Assembly: GCF_005871205.1 (NCBI RefSeq)
Contig: NZ_SWKM01000014.1
Coordinates: 350,001 to 414,000 of the forward strand
DNA: 64,000 bases
Direction of reading: 5' to 3'
Source: Marinobacter alexandrii
GTDB taxonomy: Bacteria > Pseudomonadota > Gammaproteobacteria > Pseudomonadales > Oleiphilaceae
Shown here: piece after piece, positions 18,436 to 26,599 of the stretch
Layout of the letters: every line of letters starts with the position of its first letter
Numbering within the stretch: position 1 is the first letter of the stretch
Position numbers and translations under genes: made by a program
The notes under the pieces: generated by a model
The model's database searches: none
Seen by the model: the letters and a program-made list of their open reading frames with translations, nothing else
Told to the model about the DNA's origin: nothing

Positions 18436-20442
18436 TCAGCCCAAAGGCCAGGGTAATGCAATTGCGCTTTGCAGAAGTCCGTTTGGAAGGTCCAGTACCA
18501 TGATGTGTGAAAGACTGGCCATGAACACCACAATGGAGGACGTCAGCATGGCAGTCCGCACCAACGAGGTCCGCGCCTTCACAAGCAAGAACGTGACGAA
18601 GAAGCCGGTGACTGATATCAGGAACCCGAACAGGTAACAGCTAATCACCAATCCGATAATCCAGTACAGATAGTGGAAGAGACTGGCGATGCCCTGATTA
18701 CTAACGTATTCCTCTACCACCTCTTTGTCGTGGTTTACCGGGTCATCTATACGTCCGCTCGCAAGCTTGAAGAGCACCGCGCCACTTATGACAAGCATGA
18801 CCGCGCAAACAGATGCGGTGAACACGCTACCAAGAAACGATTGCTGTAAGGCGTCGTAGAGTCCATAAGCGAACGTGAGGAATATTGCAGTAGCGAACAG
18901 TGTCTGTGGCCGCAAGTTGGTTGCACGTTTAGGTCGCGATTCAGTGTCTTGGGCTCTGTCGTTTTCGGTGGCCTTACTTTTTGAATTATCGGACGTATGT
19001 CGTGCCGCGAAAAAAATAGAAATGAGGGTAAGGGTTCCGATGATCAGCACGCCGGGCTTGGTCAGAAATTGCCAACCGTCGAACTGTACCGCTTGATAGA
19101 GGTATGTCTCCATGCCGCTCGCCAGCACGAAACCAATCAGGAACGCCGGTCTTGGCCAGTCGAATCGTTTCATCAGCACGCCGAGAGTTCCGATTCCGAC
19201 CAATGCCACAAGGTCATTCAAATCACGCGTAGCTTGATACGCTGCGAAACAAATGATGGTGATCATGAAAGGAGCCATCAAGGCGTACGGAATCGTCGTA
19301 ATCCTCGCCACCCATTTGGAAAGCATGAGGCAAGCACCAGCACCAACCAGGTTTGCCAGCGCCAGTGACCATACGATCGTATAGGTGATGTCCAGATTGG
19401 TGGTGACCATGGACGGACCGGGTTCGATTCCGATAAGAATCATCCCGCCCAGGAACACAGCCATACTGCCTGATCCCGGGATACCGAATAGCAGGGTTGG
19501 GATTAACGCTCCGCCTTCCTTCGCGTTATTGGACGATTCGGGTGCTATAACGCCCCGAACATCTCCATTACCAAAATGTTCCTTGTCCTTGGTGGTTTGC
19601 ACTGCGTGACCATAGGAGATCCAGTCAACTACACTTCCGCCGAGACCGGGAAGGGCACCAACAACGCATCCCAGAACGGCACACCGCAGTGCCAGCCATT
19701 TATGCTTTATGAGATCACTGACCCCGGTCAACCAACCCTTGCCCAATTCGGATGCTTCGGAGATGGCACGATTTTGCCGCAACAAATCGATAATCTCTGG
19801 TAGGGCAAAAATGCCCAAGCCTACAACGACGAGAGGAAGCCCATCCATCAGGTAAAAGTTACCGAAGGTCATTCGGTACTCTCCGGTTGCCGGAGCACCG
19901 CCAACGCTTCCGAGCAACAATCCAATTCCACAGGCACCCAGGCCCTTGAGCAAGCTATTGCCGGCCAACACACCGACCATGCTCAAGCCAAGCAGTGTCA
20001 GCATGAATAATTCGGCAGAACCAAAGGCGAGAATAACTGGGCGAGCTACGAGGACGAACCCCGTGAGTACCAAAGCACCAAAAATTCCGCCAAACAACGA
20101 TGATGAAAAGGCTGCAGCCAGTGCCCTGGCTGCCTCTCCACGTTTCGCCATTGGGAATCCATCCAGAACCGTTGCCTGTGATCCGCTTGAGCCCGGTATT
20201 CCCATCAATACGGATGTAAAGGTGTCGGAAGTAGGAATGACGGCGACAAGACCAATAAGCATGGCAAGAGCGGTAGTGGGTTCCATGCCGTAGAGGAAAG
20301 GCAGAAGGAGCGAGAGGCCCGCTATCCCCCCCAGGCCCGGGAAAATGCCGATGGCAAGCCCGAGCCCCACGCCGCCGACAAGATACAGTAAGTGCGTGCC
20401 GGTGGTGGCAGTTGCCAGAGCGGCCAGGAATGCATCAATCAT
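18436..20442 (-). CDS. tctA: Tripartite tricarboxylate transporter permease, TctA-TctB fusion
   Basis: 668-residue inner-membrane protein. Residues 1 to about 495 are a full TctA large permease, with family landmarks GIFPGLGGIAGLSLLLPF near 33-50, GIPGSSGSQATVLDG near 81-95, PGLGGSVVDWISYGHAVQT and GIPGSGSMAVFLGGM. After a charged linker (about 485-515) the remaining 150 residues form four more membrane segments resembling the small TctB subunit, which is otherwise absent here. It works with TctC encoded just upstream to import a tri- or dicarboxylate using the ion gradient. AAGGA precedes the ATG. A hairpin lies between the two genes. Confidence 0.92.
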   Translation of the reverse strand: MIDAFLAALATATTGTHLLYLVGGVGLGLAIGIFPGLGGIAGLSLLLPFLYGMEPTTALAMLIGLVAVIPTSDTFTSVLMGIPGSSGSQATVLDGFPMAKRGEAARALAAAFSSSLFGGIFGALVLTGFVLVARPVILAFGSAELFMLTLLGLSMVGVLAGNSLLKGLGACGIGLLLGSVGGAPATGEYRMTFGNFYLMDGLPLVVVGLGIFALPEIIDLLRQNRAISEASELGKGWLTGVSDLIKHKWLALRCAVLGCVVGALPGLGGSVVDWISYGHAVQTTKDKEHFGNGDVRGVIAPESSNNAKEGGALIPTLLFGIPGSGSMAVFLGGMILIGIEPGPSMVTTNLDITYTIVWSLALANLVGAGACLMLSKWVARITTIPYALMAPFMITIICFAAYQATRDLNDLVALVGIGTLGVLMKRFDWPRPAFLIGFVLASGMETYLYQAVQFDGWQFLTKPGVLIIGTLTLISIFFAARHTSDNSKSKATENDRAQDTESRPKRATNLRPQTLFATAIFLTFAYGLYDALQQSFLGSVFTASVCAVMLVISGAVLFKLASGRIDDPVNHDKEVVEEYVSNQGIASLFHYLYWIIGLVISCYLFGFLISVTGFFVTFLLVKARTSLVRTAMLTSSIVVFMASLSHIMVLDLPNGLLQSAIALPWPLG

Positions 20443-20470
20443 GGTTCCTTACCTCAAGGTTGCGTTCGCG

Positions 20471-20495
20471 AGGCGGGTCCTGAAGAGGCCCGCCT
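20471..20495 (-). other. Hairpin between tctC and the permease gene
   Basis: AGGCGGG / CCCGCCT with an 11-nt loop lies in the 76-nt gap. There is no T run on the minus strand. Similar hairpins after binding-protein genes often stabilise the upstream mRNA or attenuate readthrough, giving more receptor than permease; this role is inferred. Confidence 0.5.
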
Positions 20496-20518
20496 GGTGA
20501 AAAATGATTGGACAGTTA

Positions 20519-21631
20519 TTAGAATCGGACGTGATAGCGTGTGCTTAGCCAATCACGGACCCAAGCGCGATCAGACTCGTCCATGTCCAGTGCAACCTTG
20601 AAGGCTTTTGAGGCTTTTGCCTGAACTGCTTGTGGGTAAGATCCAAGAACAGCTTTGGCTTTGTTCTTGAAATCTTGCGAAGCCACAGTGTCTTCAACAG
20701 CCTTAGCCCAGGCTTCAATCACTTCTGGATCGGTATTGTTCGGCAGGAAGATGCCCTTTTGCGCGGCAAAGCCGGCAACGAAAAAGGCTTTCCAAACTTT
20801 GAACGCCGTCCCTTCGGGCTTGCTGCCGTGAATCATTTCATAAACTTCGGCAAAGTGGGGCAGGTCGGGAAAGGTGGGATCGCGCTTCAGATCGCCGTTG
20901 TCATCGAGAACCCCCCACGACATAATCGGCACCGCTTTTCCTTCCTCAACCAGAGGGAGCACCTTTTGCAGGTAGGCAGAGGTGGTCTGGTAATCAACAT
21001 TCACCTCCCCCCGCTCAAACGCCAGCCGGCCAGCGCCACGGCCCTTCATACCGAAGATTGCGTGAACGTCAATATCCAGAATCTCAAGAGCGAGAAGGGG
21101 AACCAGATCAAGGGATGTAGCGCCTTGGCTTGCGTACTTTATTGACTCGCCCCGAAGTTTTACCAAGTCCTCTGCAGACTTGATTCCTAACTCCGGGCTG
21201 ACATAGAAAACACCGCCAGTGGGTGAGGCCAATACCGGTGTCCAGTTCTTATAGTCGTACTTCACCCGGCGGTCACCCAGTAGATAGGGGAACTGGGTCG
21301 AGCCGGAGGTGCCCAGAATTTCCAGACCAGTCGGCTCGGCGCGACGGTCAAAATAATTGGCTCCCTTTGTGGAACCACCACCTGGAATGTTCTTGACGAC
21401 TACCGGAGGCTGTCCCGGCAAGTTCTCGGAGATCAACGGCGCAAAAAAACGAGCCCAGGTATCAGAGCCTCCCCCTTCTTTGAACGGAACAACCCATTCA
21501 ATTCGTTCGTCAGCGAAATCAACACTTGCCTGAACCGATGTTGCCGTACCAGCCACTAGTGAAATGGCGGCAATGATCGTGAAACCTTTCATCGCATCGA
21601 TCCAGGAACGATTTTTGGATAGCTGATTCAT
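20519..21631 (-). CDS. tctC: Tripartite tricarboxylate transporter receptor TctC
   Basis: 370-residue periplasmic receptor of the TctC/BugT family. The start at 21631 has AGAGG at good spacing. A long signal (MNQLSKNRSWIDAMKGF... ending SVQA near 36) precedes the family opening IEWVVPFKEGGGSDTWARF. PGGGSTKGANYFDRR (about 84-98) and GTSGSTQFPYLLG are ligand-pocket landmarks. The mature length is somewhat over the usual 300. It delivers a carboxylate to the TctA-TctB fusion. The promoter upstream carries the CTGTCA tandem repeat shared by this gene group. Confidence 0.93.
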   Translation of the reverse strand: MNQLSKNRSWIDAMKGFTIIAAISLVAGTATSVQASVDFADERIEWVVPFKEGGGSDTWARFFAPLISENLPGQPPVVVKNIPGGGSTKGANYFDRRAEPTGLEILGTSGSTQFPYLLGDRRVKYDYKNWTPVLASPTGGVFYVSPELGIKSAEDLVKLRGESIKYASQGATSLDLVPLLALEILDIDVHAIFGMKGRGAGRLAFERGEVNVDYQTTSAYLQKVLPLVEEGKAVPIMSWGVLDDNGDLKRDPTFPDLPHFAEVYEMIHGSKPEGTAFKVWKAFFVAGFAAQKGIFLPNNTDPEVIEAWAKAVEDTVASQDFKNKAKAVLGSYPQAVQAKASKAFKVALDMDESDRAWVRDWLSTRYHVRF

Positions 21632-21713
21632 AATTATCCTCTCTATTCTGCATTGCTTTGTTTTTGTCTTTGATGCCGGCCATTGCAGAGAGCCTTAACC
21701 GGGCTTAGCTTTT

Positions 21714-21746
21714 AAATTACGTAGCCAACCTGTCAGCAACCTGTCA
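21714..21746 (-). promoter_or_regulatory. CTGTCA tandem-repeat promoter of tctC
   Basis: Read on the minus strand: TGACAG at 21746-21741 and again at 21735-21730 (11-bp period), then 10 nt, then TAATTT at 21719-21714 as the -10 hexamer. It is one of four such sites in this cluster. The layout matches OmpR/PhoB-family promoters where the activator box replaces the -35, so the TctD-like regulator at 28202 is the likely binder. Confidence 0.75.
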
Positions 21747-21794
21747 TCAATAGAGACTCCTTGGCGTATTTGGCGGGTTACTAATGAGCGCTAT

Positions 21795-22904
21795 TTACGA
21801 GGCGTGGCTTCTTGAGTAGGACCAGATCTGGGAAGGCACATAGAGATCGCCTTGAAACAATTTTCGGGCGGTTCGAATCAGGCCGGCTCGTTGAATTTGT
21901 GGGCCTGTCGCCGTGTAATCGATTTCGAGAGCCAGATCGATTCTTCCGCTCGGGTGCTCGATCTGGATAGTCTGTTGCTTTCCCTCAGGGCGTATTACCA
22001 GTTCATCAGTAACAGAACCGGGCAGGGCAATAGCACTCGCTACACAGATCGCACCGGTGACCGCATGGGCGCCGTGGCAACTATGGGGAACAAAATAGCG
22101 GGAGGTAATGGTGCCGCCATGGCGCGGTTTGGATAAAAGCGCCACCTTCGGAATGACTTTGCCTGTTGCATCGCCAAGCCCCATTTTCCAGGAAGCTTCC
22201 TGTCGGATCGCTTCGATACGACGCAATAATTCTACGTCTTCATCAAGCTGCGCTTTGGATTCGTCGCCGCGCTTGCCGAGCGATGATGCCGGTATGAGAA
22301 CCATAGGTACTGCTGCATCGATGCAACTTACCTCTATGCCGTCGATGCGGTCTCTGAGCTTGCCCGTGGGCAGGAGCTGGCCGGTCTTACTCCCTGCAAC
22401 ATTCAGGAAATTTAGAAGGATGGGTGCGGCTGTGCCTTCGACGCCATCAATGGACGCGTCGCCGTCGTAATCGACAGTCCCGTTGGGAGTTTTTATGACG
22501 GCCTCAACCAGGGAGTTGGTGTTCAGATTACGAATGCGCACCAGTGTTTCGCCAACGCTTGCAGATACCAGCCCCTTTTCTATGGCAAAAGGGCCTACTC
22601 CCGAGAGGATATTTCCGCAGGATGGCGATGTATCAACAATCGATTCCTCAACGGACACCTGAGCAAATAGAAAGTCAACGTCAGCGTCAGGGTGCTGAGA
22701 TTTAGAAACGACTGCCACTTTGCTGGTAAGGCTGGAACCACCGCCGATACCGTTGATCTGAAGAGCGTTTCCGGACCCCATTGCGGCCAGGATTACCCGA
22801 TCCTGGGTACTCCTGTCCTCCGGTAAATCAGAGGCCAGAAAATAAGGTCCTCGGGAGGTACCTCCGCGCATCATAGTGCAGGGAATTGCAGTTTGAGTCG
22901 GCAT
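21795..22904 (-). CDS. PrpF/GalD-family isomerase (aconitate or oxalomesaconate type)
   Basis: 369-residue protein of the PrpF family, which shifts double bonds in aconitate-like tricarboxylates (2-methylaconitate isomerase PrpF, oxalomesaconate tautomerase GalD). ATG 22904 has GGAG 7 nt upstream; a start at 22958 has none. Landmarks are MMRGGTSRGPYFLASDLP near 9-26, GIGGGSSLTSKVAVVS near 54-69, DTSPSCGNILSGVGPFA (the conserved Ser-Cys-Gly-Asn loop) and a second half SCHGAHAVTGAICVASA. In a tricarballylate-type cluster it probably interconverts cis- and trans-aconitate or a related isomer. That role is inferred. Confidence 0.85.
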   Translation of the reverse strand: MPTQTAIPCTMMRGGTSRGPYFLASDLPEDRSTQDRVILAAMGSGNALQINGIGGGSSLTSKVAVVSKSQHPDADVDFLFAQVSVEESIVDTSPSCGNILSGVGPFAIEKGLVSASVGETLVRIRNLNTNSLVEAVIKTPNGTVDYDGDASIDGVEGTAAPILLNFLNVAGSKTGQLLPTGKLRDRIDGIEVSCIDAAVPMVLIPASSLGKRGDESKAQLDEDVELLRRIEAIRQEASWKMGLGDATGKVIPKVALLSKPRHGGTITSRYFVPHSCHGAHAVTGAICVASAIALPGSVTDELVIRPEGKQQTIQIEHPSGRIDLALEIDYTATGPQIQRAGLIRTARKLFQGDLYVPSQIWSYSRSHAS

Positions 22905-23393
22905 TATTTTTCTCCTATCGGGAAGAAGCTTTGCTCGGCCGGAGCGGCTGAGGTTCATGAGCCTGAGAGGGAATAAAAAGGACCGGTAACAGTGCCATCG
23001 CCTGGACTTTCGCCACCGGTCAATGACAATCAGTTGGTACTCAAGATCGCAACGTGTTCGAGTTCATCAGAATGTTCTGATCCACCGGAATCGGAGGCCG
23101 GCCTATGGAAATCGATAAGGCTGGCTATGCTCGGGGGGACGAGCTTTGTTAACTCGGATGTGGAACGTGTTCTTATTACAGACATTGATATCACTCCCGA
23201 CCGATGTGACTGTCTAATTAATCAATTCAAGAGAAAGGCGCACTGGTCTGCGCGTTCACATCACGTTATCGGGTCAAACTGTCAGCAACCTGTCACGGAA
23301 GGATGTCTGGAATATCGAGAGGAGAGGAGAGAGGGCGTTCGGGCGCGAGCGTCAAACAGCGGCGCTAGAGCCACTGTTTGAGCAAGCTGGGGG
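22905..23393. other. 489-nt region between prpF and porin genes
   Basis: I see no supported gene. An open frame on the plus strand (22992-23381) lacks a family resemblance and a ribosome site. The only clear element is the CTGTCA promoter near 23263-23295, which would give the PrpF gene an untranslated leader of about 350 nt. The leader contains no riboswitch that I recognise. Confidence 0.5.
23263..23295 (-). promoter_or_regulatory. CTGTCA tandem-repeat promoter upstream of the PrpF-family gene
   Basis: Minus-strand TGACAG at 23295-23290 and 23284-23279, then 10 nt, then TAACGT at 23268-23263. Repeat period and spacing to the -10 are identical to the other three sites of the cluster, although this one is unusually far (about 360 nt) from its gene. 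Confidence 0.65.
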
Positions 23394-24710
23394 TTAGAAG
23401 TTAAACGCGTAGGAGTAATCCAGGTACAGGCGTACATCTGTCTGGTCGGGTTTCACACCATCGACACTGCCCACTTCGTCGGAATTGTAGTCGTGCCAAA
23501 TGGCTTTAAATTTCAGCCCCTTAATGGCTGGCACCTTGTAACCAACGACCAACTCACGCCAGTCTTCATCGGCGCTACCCAACGATCGGTTGGCCGAGTT
23601 TTCTGCATCCCATCCCTGGCCTGCCGCCACAGTGGTTTGCAGGCCAGGAACGTAGTCTTTCCAGTCGTATTTGAGGGCCAGCATCACTGCGGTTTCATTG
23701 GTGTTCGCGACGTCGGGTCCAATGCGAGAGCGAGTAGGGAAGGGGTTCGTTCCATGATCACCGGAAAAGTTATCTTCAATCCAGAGGTCATCGAATTTAG
23801 ACACCGCCGCTGTCAATTCCAAGTTGTTCACGGCCCACTGCGCTTCAATATAGGCACCTAGTCCGTTGTTTTCACTATCTGTCACACCAGCGACGCTGCC
23901 GGTTGCGTCCTCATCATCCAGATCTCCACCTTCGGCTCCTGTAACGAAAAGATCGCCATTATCAGCGGAGGTAAATAGTCCGGCAGTCAGTTTCAGGCTT
24001 GAACCATCGAAACTGGTCCTGTTACTCACTCTCAGGCCAAGCTTGCTGAGATAGTCTTTTGCACTGAGGTATTCCATATCGGCTTGAAACGTATCCAGGC
24101 GGTAACCGATGCCGACGACTGAAACGAAGTCAATGTCACCTTGACGAGACTGGTCCGTGGCAAAACCTTCAAAGCTGTCACTTGCACGGGGCGACCATTT
24201 GTCGTAAACGGCGCCGAACAGGGAAATGTTGTTATTTATATGAAACTGAGTGTTTAATCCTTGAAAAGTATTCGGAACGGCACGGCTTCCGGAACTGCTC
24301 AGGAGCATGGACTTGTGGGTTTGCCTACCAAGTTTGATGGCGAGATTGTCAGAGGGAGTCAGTGTTACAAAAGCCTGTCCGAGCAATGCGAAGCCCTGCG
24401 CTTTATCATCCTTAACCGTTAAAACGTCTTCGCGAACTCGCCCTCCGGCGTGAAGATCTTCAACGAAATAAGGGGAAACTCCAAATCCGATCCAGTCGCC
24501 AAACCTTGGTGAAGTCCAGTCAGCAGTGATTGCAAAAGCTGACTGCGACCGGTCGTTCGTGGGATTTTCGTATTCCCTATCGAAATGCACCAAGCGACTC
24601 TTGGTTTTCAATTGATAACCGTTGCCAACGTCGGCGGCCATAGCCTGGCCGGCGACAAGTGCTGTGATAATACCCGTACCTATCCAACTGGCTGTTTTTG
24701 TTTTTGACAT
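23394..24710 (-). CDS. OprD-family outer-membrane porin
   Basis: 438-residue outer-membrane channel. A Sec signal ends at GQAMA near residue 25. The OprD-type features are the N-terminal NGYQLKTKSRLVHFDREYEN opening, the conserved FALLGQAFVTLTPSDNLAIKLGRQ segment (about 105-128) and a C-terminus ending YLDYSYAFNF with terminal Phe for barrel insertion. GGGGA precedes the ATG. OprD relatives conduct carboxylates and basic amino acids. With tricarboxylate transport genes on both sides it probably admits the same substrate. Its promoter carries the shared CTGTCA repeat, whose distal half overlaps the end of the regulator gene upstream. Confidence 0.88.
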   Translation of the reverse strand: MSKTKTASWIGTGIITALVAGQAMAADVGNGYQLKTKSRLVHFDREYENPTNDRSQSAFAITADWTSPRFGDWIGFGVSPYFVEDLHAGGRVREDVLTVKDDKAQGFALLGQAFVTLTPSDNLAIKLGRQTHKSMLLSSSGSRAVPNTFQGLNTQFHINNNISLFGAVYDKWSPRASDSFEGFATDQSRQGDIDFVSVVGIGYRLDTFQADMEYLSAKDYLSKLGLRVSNRTSFDGSSLKLTAGLFTSADNGDLFVTGAEGGDLDDEDATGSVAGVTDSENNGLGAYIEAQWAVNNLELTAAVSKFDDLWIEDNFSGDHGTNPFPTRSRIGPDVANTNETAVMLALKYDWKDYVPGLQTTVAAGQGWDAENSANRSLGSADEDWRELVVGYKVPAIKGLKFKAIWHDYNSDEVGSVDGVKPDQTDVRLYLDYSYAFNF

Positions 24711-24769
24711 TACCGTCCCCTTTTAATTTGGTGTTTTTATTGCCGGAATTTTAGGATTCCAGTCAACAC

Positions 24770-24802
24770 ACCCTAATGACGGAACCTGTCATCAACCTGT
24801 CA
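24770..24802 (-). promoter_or_regulatory. CTGTCA tandem-repeat promoter of the OprD-type porin
   Basis: Minus-strand TGACAG at 24802-24797 and 24791-24786, then 10 nt, then TAGGGT at 24775-24770. The distal repeat includes the stop codon of the GntR gene, so the regulatory site is built into the end of that coding region. Confidence 0.75.
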
Positions 24803-25471
24803 TCCGGTGACTTTGTCTCGGCTGGTGGTGGAGCATGCATTAGATTGCTCGCGGCCCAACCGAATACGAGCCATTTGCGCCGCGCGAATATGCTTTCTTG
24901 CTGCACTTTCCGCCGCCGTCGGGTCTCTGCTTTCGATGGCATCAACGATGGCTGCATGTTCTGACAGTGCGGTTTGAGCTCTGCTATCCAACATGTACGT
25001 GGTTGGTCCGAGCAGTGCCATGGCATCTCTCAAGCTATTCAGGGATTTGAGTAGGTACCGGTTATGGGCAGCGAGGTAAATTGCATTGTGAAATTCGCGA
25101 TTCTTGACCGCCTGATCAGCCGCATGGTGTTGGGATTGCTGTTCCTGGCTCAGCAACTCGCGGAGGTTATACACCTCTGCCTCCGAACACTGTTGAGCAG
25201 CCAGACGCGCAGCTGTGCCTTCGAGCACCTCGCGCATCTGATAAAGCTCCATAATCGCCTGTATATCCAACTGGGCAATGACCATACCTCGGCGGGGCGC
25301 GTTACAGATCAACCCTTCTGATTCAAGCCGTTTCAACGCTTCTCGAACGGGAGTCCGGCTTATTCCAAGCCAGTTGGCCAGATCAACCTCAAGAATTCGT
25401 CCACCTGGCTTTAGGCTTCCGTCGATAATGGCCTGCAATAACCTTTGATAAGCATGTTCTGCCCGGGACAT
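24800..25471 (-). CDS. GntR-family regulator (FadR/FCD subfamily)
   Basis: 223-residue transcription factor. The winged helix at about 5-70 has the GntR signature LANWLGISRTPVREALKRLE. An all-helical FCD ligand domain follows (about 75-215), with conserved histidines in the ligand or metal pocket (FHNAIYLAAHNRYL and a later SEHAAIVDAIESRD). It starts 15 nt after tcuB on the same strand, so it belongs to the tcuAB transcript. It probably represses the module in absence of a carboxylate ligand, acting besides the two-component system (inference). Confidence 0.9.
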   Translation of the reverse strand: MSRAEHAYQRLLQAIIDGSLKPGGRILEVDLANWLGISRTPVREALKRLESEGLICNAPRRGMVIAQLDIQAIMELYQMREVLEGTAARLAAQQCSEAEVYNLRELLSQEQQSQHHAADQAVKNREFHNAIYLAAHNRYLLKSLNSLRDAMALLGPTTYMLDSRAQTALSEHAAIVDAIESRDPTAAESAARKHIRAAQMARIRLGREQSNACSTTSRDKVTG

Positions 25472-25486
25472 CCTGCTTTCCCCTTC

Positions 25487-26599
25487 CTAACCGTCAGTTT
25501 TCGTCTGTTCGTCGCGGATCAGTGCTGCCATCCGGTAGAACCCATGCACCATCTTCGAAAATGGTAAGAGTACAAAGAACGCAAGCACGGTGCCCAAATG
25601 CAGCGTCAGCAACTCTGGCAACCAGCTACTATTGGCAAAGGCGTATAACAGAAGCCCGGTACTACTCACGGCAAAAAGCAAAAGAATAAACCCCATTTCT
25701 CCACCCCAGACATGTTGAGCGGACAATTCCGGGTCTGCTTTGGTTTTCAGGTAGGCCAGGCCGAGAGTACCTATACAGAGTAAAATGCCGCCACTAATGC
25801 CCAGCAGTTTCGGAACAGAAAACAGGCTGTAGGGGGCAGGCAGGTCAAACAGGTAATGCATGATCGTTCCAGCGCTTGTGGCTGCGAAACAGAGTAAAAA
25901 ACCATACATTGTTGCTTGATGTAAAAGACGGCGTTTATTCGAGAAACGATCTTCGTCTTCAAAGTTACACCCATCACCATGGCCTGCAGCCAGGTTTTTC
26001 ATTGTCGCAACTGAGCCCATGGCCGCTCGAAGGTGCGCTAGGGTAATTCTCTTGCCACCGATACCTTGCCAGTAACGCCGGAGCCCGACAGCCACGGCAA
26101 TCAGGGGCAAAATAAACGCTGGAAGAAACACTGCCACCATTACATTGTGCGGGAGTACTGCATAGAAACCCGCACCATCGCCACCTGACTGCCATTGCGC
26201 GAGCCACAGTAAAAGCCCAAAAGCCAGAGACGCGATAGCGGCAATTGCTGCACCACTGCGGTGGAACAGCCGCGCCAGCCACCTAGGCGAAGCGTTGTCC
26301 TGCCAAACCTGTTGCCGCACTTCTGCAAGTGCCGCTGGAACATTTATCGCAAATTCGTGGGGAGCTGTGTATTGACACGCGTAGTGGCAAGCACGGCAGT
26401 TGTGGCAAAGGTTCGCGAGTTGCTGTAGCTCGCCGTCTTCAAGTTCGCGTTGCCGATGCAAGGCAGGAAAGACAGAACAATAGCTTTCGCAGTATCGGCA
26501 TGCGTTGCATATCTGAAACTGGCGGCGGGCCTCTTCAAGGGCCTGGTTTCGGATAGGCTCATCGTTTGTTTGAATATTTACTACTTCAATTGGTTGCAT
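25487..26599 (-). CDS. tcuB: Tricarballylate utilisation protein TcuB (membrane iron-sulfur electron carrier)
   Basis: 370-residue protein. I use ATG 26599, with AGGAGG upstream. The N-terminal domain has two [4Fe-4S] motifs C-x2-C-x2-C-x3-C at Cys31/34/37/41 and Cys65/68/71/75. The rest has about six membrane helices from residue 110 on with heme-type histidines (for example in TIMHYLFDLPAPYSL and LTLHLGTVLAFFVLLPFSKMVHG, split here). In Salmonella TcuB reoxidises the flavin of TcuA and passes electrons to the membrane. It overlaps tcuA by 14 nt. The family is also called citrate utilisation protein B. Confidence 0.93.
   Translation of the reverse strand: MQPIEVVNIQTNDEPIRNQALEEARRQFQICNACRYCESYCSVFPALHRQRELEDGELQQLANLCHNCRACHYACQYTAPHEFAINVPAALAEVRQQVWQDNASPRWLARLFHRSGAAIAAIASLAFGLLLWLAQWQSGGDGAGFYAVLPHNVMVAVFLPAFILPLIAVAVGLRRYWQGIGGKRITLAHLRAAMGSVATMKNLAAGHGDGCNFEDEDRFSNKRRLLHQATMYGFLLCFAATSAGTIMHYLFDLPAPYSLFSVPKLLGISGGILLCIGTLGLAYLKTKADPELSAQHVWGGEMGFILLLFAVSSTGLLLYAFANSSWLPELLTLHLGTVLAFFVLLPFSKMVHGFYRMAALIRDEQTKTDG

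Noticed and set aside
22992..23381. Open frame of 129 codons on the plus strand between the PrpF-family and porin genes
   Set aside because: No recognisable family, no ribosome site, odd composition, and it runs against a promoter of the minus-strand cluster.
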